The translations under genes and the position numbers were made by a program. Shown piece by piece: positions 57,211 to 64,000 of a stretch of 64,000 nt of DNA (position 1 is its first letter; every line of letters begins with the position of its first letter). The notes under the pieces are model-generated. The model was not told the DNA's origin. It worked only from the letters and a program-made list of their open reading frames with translations, and did no database searches. Origin of the DNA: CAVVZJ01 sp963752755 (GTDB taxonomy: Bacteria > Planctomycetota > Planctomycetia > Isosphaerales > Isosphaeraceae); assembly GCA_963752755.1 (NCBI GenBank), contig CAVVZJ010000013.1, positions 118,943-182,942 on the forward strand, written 5' to 3'.

Positions 57211-58630
57211 ATGCCCGCCTCCCCCACCCGCCGCGAGTTCCTCCGCGCCGGCCTGACCGGCCTGGGGACGCTCTCCTTGCCGACCTTGCTCCGCCTCCGC
57301 GCGGCCTCGGCGACTGAGGGGCGGGCGTCGGGGAAAGGGCCGCGGGAGCGCACGGCCGTCATCGTCGTCTGGCTCCGCGGCGGTTGCAGCCACCTCGACA
57401 CGTTCGACCCGAAGCCCGACGCCCCCTCCGAGTTCCGCGGCCCGTTCACCCCGATCGCGACGAAGACCCCCGGCCTCCACTTCACCGAGCTGGTTCCCCG
57501 CCTCGCCGCGCTCGCCGACCGCCTCGCCGTGCTCCGCTCGATGGCCCACACCGGCGGCGGCCACCCCGCTGGCTCGCTCCAGGTCCTCTCCGGCGACCCC
57601 GACCCGCGCGACAAGCCGGAGCCGATCCGCCCCGACTTCATGTCCGTCGCCCACTACCTCCGCGCCGGCTCCGACCCCTCCCGCACGATCCCCAACTACG
57701 TCGGCGTCAATCCGATCACCCGCTACGACAGCTTCGTGATCGCCGGGCCCGCCTACCTCGGCCCGGCGTATGAGCCCTTCGCCGTCACCGGCGATCCGAG
57801 TGCCCCCGGCTTCCGCGTGCCCAACATCGGCCTGCCCGACGCCGAGGTCAAACGCCTCAACCGCCGCCTCCAACTGCGACGCTCTTTCGATGACCTCCGC
57901 CGCGAGATCGACTCCTCCGGCGCTCTCCAGGCGATGGACGCTTTCGAGTCCCAGGCCATCGGCCTCCTGACCAGCCCCGAGGCCGCCCGCGCCTTCGACC
58001 TCGACCAGGAAGACCCCCGCCTCCGCGACCGCTACGGCCGCCACGCCTGGGGCCAGCAATGCCTGATGGCCCGCCGACTCGTCGAGGCCGGCGTCGAGAT
58101 TGTCACCACCACCTTCGACGGCCCCCTCTGCGGACGCGTCGCCAACTGGGACGACCACGCCGTCAACCACCACGTCTTCGAGGCCCTCCAGTACCGCGCT
58201 CCCCTACTTCGACCAGGCCGTTTCCGCCCTGATCGAAGATCTTTATGCACGTGGCCTCGACCGCCGCGTGCTGGTCGTCATCACCGGCGAGTTCGGCCGG
58301 ACCCCCCGCATTTCCCACGTCGCCAGCAGTGGCGGCGGCGTGGCCAGCGGACCCGCCGGCACCGTCCAGCCCGGCCGCGACCACTGGCCCCGCGCCAACA
58401 CCATGCTCTGGTCCGGCGGCGGCCTCGCCACCGGCCAGCTCCTCGGCGCCACCGACCGCCGCGGCGAGGACGTCATCGACCACCTCGTCGGCCCCCAGGA
58501 CTTCCTCGCTACCATTTACCAACACCTCGGCCTCGATCCCGACAACACCACCATCCCCGATCGCCTCGGCCGTCCCACCCGCATCGTCCACGACGGCCGC
58601 CCCATCCCCGAACTCGCCCGCGTCTCCTGA
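57211..58630 (+). CDS. DUF1501 domain protein, Tat-exported (one frameshift)
   Basis: This protein is about 472 residues after removing one base near 58195. It starts with a twin-arginine signal (PTRREFLRAGLTGLGTLSL). The DUF1501 body has VIVVWLRGGCSHLDTFDPK near residue 50, MAHTGGGHPAGSLQVLSG near 110, GQQCLMARRLVEAGVEIVT near 277, and after the break VLVVITGEFGRTPRIS near 352 and ATIYQHLGLDPDN near the end. Unlike the copy at 40.3 kb, it has no DUF1553 partner beside it; the neighbouring gene upstream is Gfo/Idh. The function is not established. Confidence 0.87.
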
Positions 58631-58664
58631 TCCTCCCCGCCCTTCTTCCCGGAAACGGTGATAA

Positions 58665-59989
58665 GTGTCCGGGCAAAAATAAAGTCGTCAACTTTTTGTG
58701 CAGTGGGGAGTGATGGTGTAGTTCCATTCGCCGTGGAACTGAGCCGGCTTGAGGTTCACCTTGGCCAGGTGCTCGTCCGTGACAGTGATGCCGGTCTCGT
58801 ACTTGCCTTCGTCGAGCGCGGCTCTCACGATGAGCCCCTTCTTGGTTCGCGTGGCGGCGATCAAGTTGACGATCACCTGGACACTCACCAACGGCTTGCC
58901 GCGCCAGTTCTGGGTGATGAAGCTGAACCGCCGGTGCTCCACCTTGTTCCACTGGCTCGTGCCCGGCGGGAAGTGGCTCACCGTCAGCTTCATGCCGATC
59001 GCGTCGGCCAGACCCTGCAACGCGACCTTCCACAAGCGGGTGCGGTACCCGTTGCTCCCCCCGCCGTCCGCGGTGATGAACAACTCGGTGGCGTGGGGAA
59101 AGCGGGAGGTCCCCATCTCTTGCCACCACCGGCGAATGCTCGCGGCCGCGAAGTAGGCGGTGTCATGGTCGATCCCCACGCTGACCCAGCCCTGGTTGTT
59201 GGTCACGTCGTAGACGCCGTAGGGGATCGCCTTGCCCAGTTCCTTGTCCTGAAAGTCGTGGACGCGCACCGGCTCCGGTTGGCCCTCGGGGCACCACTCA
59301 CGGCCGCCGTTCTTGAAATCCCCCACCAACTCCTTCTTCTTCGTGTCCACCGAGATCACCGGCTGATGCCGCTTCTGGAACCGCGCCGCCTGCGCGTTGA
59401 TGAACTCGAACTGGGCGTTACGGTCGGGGTGTTGGTTGCCCTCGCGCGTCTTACGGTTGGCTTGCAGGCTCTAGCCGGCCTCGTGGAGCAGCCACGCCAC
59501 CGTGCGATAGCCGGCCCGGTGTCCCTGCCCGGTCAACTCCGTCGCCAACCGCCGCGTGCTCTTGCACGTCCAACGCAAGGGCGACATCGGATCGCCCCGC
59601 GTCCGCGGCTCCAGCAGCCCCTCCAAGGTGGCGACCAACGTCGGGTCCGATTCCGTCAGGCGCTGCGCCCCGCCCCACCACGTCGCAAGCTCTCGGTTAC
59701 GGGTTCGTCCGGGTGGCTCCCGCGGTACTCCAGCTCTCGAAGCCCGGCCTGGATGGTGTCCCGCGCCAGTCCCGTGGCCGTAGCGACCGCCGTCACGCCT
59801 CCGTACCCGTAGTCCCGCGCTTCCGCCGCCGCCCACTGTCGTCTCGAGCGCTCATCGAGCACGGCGTCCAGCGCGGGATACTTGAGGCGGATCCGTTCTA
59901 TGACAGTTGCATCCTGCATGACTCGACAGCATAGCAATCCCGGCCCTGCGGTAAAGGAAAAGTTGACGACTTTATTTTTGCCCGGGCCC
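58665..59989 (-). mobile_element. ISAzo13-family insertion sequence
   Basis: The inner parts of the terminal repeats are identical over 28 bases: 58669-58696 and 59958-59985 (CCGGGCAAAAATAAAGTCGT core). The outermost four bases differ (GTGT versus GGGC). The trinucleotide TAA flanks both ends (58662-58664 and 59990-59992), consistent with a short target duplication. The element is 1325 bases and carries one transposase gene on the minus strand. Confidence 0.85.
58688..59919 (-). CDS. ISAzo13 (Rhodopirellula-type) transposase, disrupted
   Basis: This protein would be about 410 residues. The N-terminal part reads VIERIRLKYPALDAVLDERS and YGYGGVTAVATATGLARDTI; the frame shifts near 59660-59690 in a G run; then SPLRWTCKSTRRLATEL; an in-frame TAG (near 59472) stands in HEAG-stop-SLQANRKTREGN where relatives have Tyr (TAC). 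The catalytic part follows: VISVDTKKKELVGDFKNGG, FITADGGGSNGYR, SHFPPGTSQWNKVEHRRF, typical of this DDE transposase family. The nonsense codon makes it probably inactive as read. Confidence 0.85.
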
Positions 59990-59992
59990 TAA

Positions 59993-61522
59993 TTCTACTG
60001 TAACCGATTCTCCGTGACCTTCGCGGCTCGCCCGCATATCCTGAACCGGCAGGAGGATACGCCCCCCGGACTGGAGGTCTCCCGATGTCGCTCCTGGATC
60101 ACCCCGAGGCCCAGGCCCTGCTGGGCGACGCCACGGTCACACCCCAATCCGTCCGCGACGGCACCGACCGCCTGACCGCCTTCCTCCAGCGTTACCTCCC
60201 GCGGTTCTACCGCCTCGAGCAACGCGCGAATGCCGCCCTGGTCATCCACGGCTTGCTCAGCGGCTTGGAACGCAAGACCTGCGAGCCGATCGCCATCGAG
60301 GCCGGCCTGCCCCGCAAGCCGATCCAGTTCTTCGTCGGCTCGGGCAAATGGGATGACGAGGCCGTGATGCGTGAGCTGCGCGACCATGTCCGCGAGGAGC
60401 TGGCCGAGCCCGACGGCGTCGTGGTCATCGATCCCAGCGCCTTCCCCAAAAAGGGAACCGAGTCCTGTGGTGTCGCTCGCCAGTGGTGCGGCCGGCTCGG
60501 CAAGCTCGACAACGGCCAGGTCGGCGTCTTCCTGGCGTATGCCGCGACGACCGGTTATGCCCCCCTGGACCGACGGCTCTATCTGCCCGAGGACTGGGCC
60601 GACGACGAGGACGCGCCGCGCGAAGGGCCACGTCCCCCCGGAGGTCGAGTTTCGGGAGAAGTGGCGGATCGCCTTGGAGTTGCTCGACCGGAGCCTGCCG
60701 GGGCTGCCCCACGGCTGGATCACCGGCGACGACGAGTTCGGCCGGGCCTCCGCGTTCCGGGCGCAGCTCCGCCAGCGGCACGAGCGGTATGTCCTGGACG
60801 TGCCGTGCGACACCACCATCCGCGATCTCCAGCGACGGCGGCCGCCCCGCAAGCACGCCGGCGTGGGCCGCAAGCGTGAGGTGCCGTTCGTGCGGGCCGA
60901 GGTCTGGGCGGCGAGCCAGCCGGAGTCGCGGTGGGAGCGGATCACCGTGCGTGACGGCGAGAAGGGCCCGCTGGTCGTCGAGGCCATGACCGTGCGAGTT
61001 CGAGCCAAAGAGGAGGGCCGGATCGGTTCGGAGGAGCGGCTGGTGGTGATCCGGCCGGTCGGTGAGTCGCGGCTCGATTACGCGCTGACCAACGCCGGGG
61101 CGGAGGTCACACTGACCGAGTTAGTCCGGGTGCAACGCCAGCGGCACCGGATCGAGGAGCTTTTCGAGGCCGGCAACGGCGAGGCCGGTCTGGATCATTA
61201 CGAGGTCCGCAGTTGGGTCGGCTGGCACCACCACATGACGCTGTCGCTCTTGGCGTTGTGGTTCTTGTGCCTGGAGCGGCGGCTTGGGGGGGAAAACCCC
61301 GGCAGTGACCGTGCCCCAGATGCGGCAGATCGTCACGCGGCTGCTCCGGCAGCCGGCCCCGACCCCCGAGGAGATCGCCGAGGTGGTCACGCGGGTGCTG
61401 CGGCGAAACGAGGAGACGCGGATCTACCACTGGTACAAGGCCACCGGGAAGTTCCCGCCTCGTCGAACACGATCCGATACGAGCTGATCGCTTGAGATTT
61501 CGTTGAAACGGTTACAGTAGAA
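59993..61522 (+). mobile_element. IS701-family insertion sequence
   Basis: Terminal inverted repeats TTCTACTGTAACCG (59993-60006) and CGGTTACAGTAGAA (61509-61522) bound a 1530-base element. The tetranucleotide CTAA flanks it on both sides (59989-59992 and 61523-61526); this fits the 4-base YTAR target duplication known for IS701. It sits immediately beside the ISAzo13 element, whose right end it overlaps by the target site. Confidence 0.88.
60085..61487 (+). CDS. IS701-family transposase (two frameshifts)
   Basis: This DDE transposase is about 466 residues with extra bases near 60618 and in a G7 run near 61286. N-terminal: FLQRYLPRFYRLEQRANA, then HGLLSGLERKTCEPIAIEAG; catalytic: VVVIDPSAFPKKGTESCGVA near residue 112 (first Asp), HGWITGDDEFGRASAFR near 210 (second Asp) and RHRIEELFEAGNGEAGLDHY near 355 (Glu). 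The C-terminal end after the second break has TVPQMRQIVTRLLRQPAPT. The catalytic residues are all kept, so the breaks may be sequence errors. Confidence 0.87.
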
Positions 61523-61532
61523 CTAAAGAGAC

Positions 61533-62629
61533 TCATTCGATTCTTGCCGGCTGAATCGATTCGCGAGGGGCCGAGTTGTCCGCCGCGTTATCAAGCCGTT
61601 CGGCATGCTGGAGCGCGGCGTCCACGCAACCGACAGTGGTGTGCTGGACGAGGTTGTGGAGGATGATTGCCAGGGCTAACGCGGGGTGGGCTAGCATGGT
61701 CGTCACGGCCAGGACCAGGCCGGCGCTGTCGTTGTACCTCCCGAGCCGGAAGACCAGGGACGTCCGCCGTGACGCCGACGCACATGCGAGTCATGCGGTC
61801 AGCCAGCCGGCGCCGAAGGTGGCCGCGATCAGGCCGGCCGCGAGGCCGAGTGTCGTTGCCAGCAAGGTCGGGTCAGGATGCTCCATCGCTTCCGGCAGGG
61901 CGACGGCGGCGTTGACATAGCTGAGCAAGCGCAGATCGGCCATGTTAACCAGCTTCAGCCAGGGTCGGACGGCGGCGAATCGCGACCCGACGACAACGCC
62001 CCGGGCCAGCATCCCCAGCAACGCCGGGCCGACGACCGCCACGGTCAGGAAGGCCCGCAGGCCGTGCCGGGCCAGCGCGTTCAGGTCGGCGCCGGGGTCG
62101 CCACCCGCCTCCTGCCGACCGCGTGCGAGGCCAGCGGGGCGGTCATGGACTGAGCACAGTCGAGCCGACCACTAATCCCAGGATCATCGGCAATTCGCCG
62201 TCGACATTCTGGATCTAGGCCGTGGCGGAGCCGGCGACCGGCATGGCGGTGATCAAGGCGAAACCCGCCAGCAGACTCGCATCTTCGCCTGATCCATGCC
62301 AACAACCCAGAAGCCAGGCCGCCGCCGCGATGGAGGCCAGCGGGATCAGCTTTTTTCCGATCAACCCCGCGATGAGCAAGCGAGGTCACTGCGCCAGTCC
62401 GAGCAACTCACCTGGCGCGACTTCCAGGCCGGCATTGATCAGCAGCACCGCCAGGATCACTAGTGGCGGCGTGATCGTCATCCGCTGACCGATGAAGGTC
62501 ACCTGCCCCAGCCGCATTCCCCGAACCTCCAGGCCGAGGCCCGGCCAGAGGGCTCCCAGGAGATAGGCTCCGAACAGCAAGGCGAGGAAACGACGCCGAA
62601 GTTGCCGGACAATGGCCTCCAAAGAATGA
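61533..62629 (-). pseudogene. Bile acid:sodium symporter family pseudogene
   Basis: On the minus strand, from 62629 downward, fragments of a BASS/SBF transporter follow in order: RRFLALLFGAYLLGALWPGL, LAVLLINAGLEVAPGELLGL then an in-frame TGA near 62390; LIAGLIGKKLIPLASIAAAA, ITAMPVAGSATA then TAG (where relatives have Trp); MILGLVVGSTVLSP then a stop; VVGPALLGMLARGVVV, RPWLKLVNMADLRLLSYVNA; and, after another shift, LAIILHNLVQHTTVGCVD. Two nonsense codons and several shifts mean true decay. The 5' end abuts the IS1-like element, which may have removed its start. Confidence 0.75.
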
Positions 62630-62638
62630 GGTGGTGTC

Positions 62639-63469
62639 TTAACGGCGTTGAACACTCGGGAGCGTGATCCACTCGCGCATCGTCCAGACGTGGTCGGCCA
62701 ACCCCGCCGCCATCGCGGGCGTTCGCCGTCGGAGGCGGCCGTTGTCATCCCGTTCGGCCAGCGTTCGTACAGGCCAGCAGAAATTGTAACTGTACATCGT
62801 GAAGTCGGTCATCGCCTCGTGCACTCGCCAGTCCTTGCTGAATGTGTAGATCTTCCGCACCTTCCGGGCGTTGTGGTGCCGGTCGGTGGCGTTCTGCCGC
62901 TCCAGGAACGCGACGTTGATCCGGCGACTCGCCTTCGACCGCGCCAACGCCGCCTGCACCAGCGCCAGCGTGCCGAAGACCACCCGGGTGATGACCTCGA
63001 CCACCCGGCCCTTCTCCCGACGCTTCTCCACCGTGGCATAGCTCATCCCCGGGGGTGGCACTTTCTCGGGGACCATCTTGCGGCTCGGCCGGCCGCTGGC
63101 CGTGGTCGTGACCTCCTGGCCGTACGCCGCCCGCAAGGCCGTCTCATAGGCGGGGTAATCGTCGCTGGTCACCAACTCCAGCACCCGGCCGCCGGTCCGG
63201 TCCTTCACCTCGCCGACCACCTCCGCGACGGCCTCGGCATCCCGGGCGCCGGGGACCACCGCCAGAACCAACCGGCTCTCCGGGTCCAGCGCCGCGTGAT
63301 CCCACCAGTCCCCGCGGTTGGCGTCGGCCGGGTCGTCGGGGTCACAGTGCTCCGGCTTCTTGAAGACGTACGACCACTTCTCGTCGAACTGGACCTCACG
63401 GGTCTTCGGGGGAAAACGCCACCAGTTCGTCGTGCAGTTGGCGGGCGTGTCCGCCCGCCAGGCGGGCAT
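62639..63469 (-). CDS. IS1-like transposase, InsB-type catalytic part
   Basis: The frame is open for 276 residues; family similarity starts at KTREVQFDEKWSYVFKK, so the natural product probably arises by fusion to the upstream InsA-like frame. Visible: the catalytic DE in FDEKWSYV, DPDDPADANRGDWWDHAALD near residue 42, VTSDDYPAYETALRAAYG near 105, FLERQNATDRHHNARKVRK near 190 and the end NFCWPVRTLAERDDN. It ends inside the left terminal repeat. Confidence 0.8.
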   Translation of the reverse strand: MPAWRADTPANCTTNWWRFPPKTREVQFDEKWSYVFKKPEHCDPDDPADANRGDWWDHAALDPESRLVLAVVPGARDAEAVAEVVGEVKDRTGGRVLELVTSDDYPAYETALRAAYGQEVTTTASGRPSRKMVPEKVPPPGMSYATVEKRREKGRVVEVITRVVFGTLALVQAALARSKASRRINVAFLERQNATDRHHNARKVRKIYTFSKDWRVHEAMTDFTMYSYNFCWPVRTLAERDDNGRLRRRTPAMAAGLADHVWTMREWITLPSVQRR

Positions 63470-63761
63470 AGCGGACCACGGTGTTGCGGTTCACCTTCAC
63501 CAGTCGGGCGGTGGCCCGGACGCCGTTGCGTTCGGCCAGGTGCTCGAAGATCGACAACGCCTGCTCCTCGGTCAGCTGGGAGCCGAACAGCGGGGTGCCC
63601 TTGCGTTCCGAGAACCGCGCCTTGCAGGTGCGGCCGTAGAGCAGGCGGCGCTGTTTGTCCTTGCCATAGCGGGCGCAGACCGTCAGATTGTCGAGCCCCC
63701 GCTTGCCGAAGTCGGGGCAACGCTCGTTCTGGCAGCAGAAGCGGGATAGGTCCTCCGACAT
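63396..63761 (-). CDS. IS1-like InsA-type DNA-binding protein
   Basis: This 121-residue protein has an N-terminal zinc-finger-like region (CCQNERCPDFGKRGLDNLTV with further Cys near 29 and 47) and a helix-turn-helix (QALSIFEHLAERNGVRATA, then VNRNTVVRYARLAG). It overlaps the InsB-like frame by 74 bases. A junction at the T4C5 run (VAFSP to KTREVQF) needs a +1 (or -2) shift, unlike the -1 shift of classical IS1. Confidence 0.78.
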   Translation of the reverse strand: MSEDLSRFCCQNERCPDFGKRGLDNLTVCARYGKDKQRRLLYGRTCKARFSERKGTPLFGSQLTEEQALSIFEHLAERNGVRATARLVKVNRNTVVRYARLAGGHARQLHDELVAFSPEDP

Positions 63762-63864
63762 GGCGACGCCTCCCGGATGTGTACGGCGGATGGGGCCGGC
63801 TCAAGCCGATAACGTCATCCATACCAAAGACTTACCCCGTTCAACAAGCCTAAGACACCACCGA

Positions 63865-64000
63865 AGATCGCTCCCAGCATTTGATTCTCCATGCCATCCC
63901 CGAGGGTGTGCATGTCCGCCATCAGGAAGAGGCTGAGGCCGATGTCGAGTCCCGCGGAGAGCCCCGAGAGGGAGAGGCACGGCCAGGGGCGAAGGAGCGA
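63865..64000 (-). pseudogene. Fragment of a probable formate/nitrite transporter gene
   Basis: The minus-strand frame entering from the right edge reads LSGLSAGLDIGLSLFLMADM and then HTLGDGMENQMLGAIFG up to the IS1-like border. The AGLDIGLSLFLMA segment resembles a transmembrane helix of FNT (FocA/NirC) family channels. Only about 45 residues are visible, the rest lies outside the window, and the insertion sequence cuts the frame. The family assignment is tentative. Confidence 0.4.

Larger units (their letters stand above)
62630..63864 (-). mobile_element. IS1-like insertion sequence
   Basis: GGTGGTGTCTTA (62630-62641) is repeated inverted at 63853-63864, and GTTGAAC follows at a short distance inside both ends. 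The 1235-base element carries two overlapping minus-strand frames like IS1 InsA/InsB. No target duplication is evident at its borders. The left border touches the BASS pseudogene; the right border touches a truncated transporter gene. Confidence 0.75.

Noticed and set aside
58658..59812. 384-residue plus-strand frame over the ISAzo13 element
   Set aside because: It is antisense to the transposase and crosses the terminal repeat.
62648..63853. 401-residue plus-strand frame over the IS1-like element
   Set aside because: It is antisense to the two IS1-like frames and spans nearly the whole element.

Overview
The window comes from a high-GC planctomycete, most likely of the Isosphaeraceae/Gemmataceae type. 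Lineage markers are paired DUF1553/DUF1549 cytochrome proteins and DUF1501 proteins, a PVC-type haem protein with a sorbosone-dehydrogenase-like propeller, Tat-exported Gfo/Idh/MocA proteins, a PEP-CTERM protein, small proteins ending in PWLP..PDPPxPE, and a Rhodopirellula-type (ISAzo13) transposase. No rRNA, tRNA or CRISPR array was seen.

Layout. 1-3346 (minus): a translationally coupled operon with an enolase-superfamily enzyme (partial), an SSF symporter, its small DUF997 partner and an exported nitrilase-family hydrolase. 3978-28048 (plus): one long operon for a phage-tail-like contractile injection system (CIS). Its order is sheath, tube, a zinc-ribbon-like protein, a proline-rich protein, DUF4255 cap, AAA+ ATPase, a small protein, Afp7-like CIS_tube adaptor, LysM-like protein, gp27-like hub, gp5-like spike base, PAAR-like tip, gp25 wedge, two baseplate-J-like wedges, a tail-protein-I-like protein with a solenoid tail, and a giant DUF6519/beta-helix protein ending in a helix-hairpin-helix. 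No tape-measure protein, classical fibre or recognisable toxin is present. 28.4-39.4 kb: exported enzymes (SGNH hydrolase, esterase/SMP-30 fusion, triple RidA, Gfo/Idh, ceramidase-like, beta-helix), an ABC-F ATPase and an AhpD-like protein. 40.3-58.6 kb: planctomycete exported proteins, including two DUF1501 proteins, a DUF1549/DUF1553 protein, two Gfo/Idh proteins, a tandem family of small membrane proteins and a 1947-residue esterase/CehA/propeller/HEAT/cytochrome c fusion. 58.6-64 kb: insertion sequences (ISAzo13, IS701, IS1-like) around a decayed bile-acid:sodium symporter gene and a truncated probable formate/nitrite transporter gene.

How the genes work together. The CIS genes supply nearly every structural class of a contractile nanomachine: contractile sheath and tube, baseplate wedge, hub, spike and tip, assembly ATPase and tail cap. 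The two large beta-rich proteins at the end of the operon are the natural candidates for target contact or specialised function. The other genes look like ordinary planctomycete catabolism at the cell surface or periplasm.

Sequence quality. Many genes with conserved full-length protein families are broken by single-base shifts, often in G/C runs, and the corrected lengths come out as whole codon numbers. I read most of these as assembly indels rather than gene decay, and annotate such genes over their full span. The symporter remnant at 61.5-62.6 kb is the exception: it also carries nonsense substitutions.
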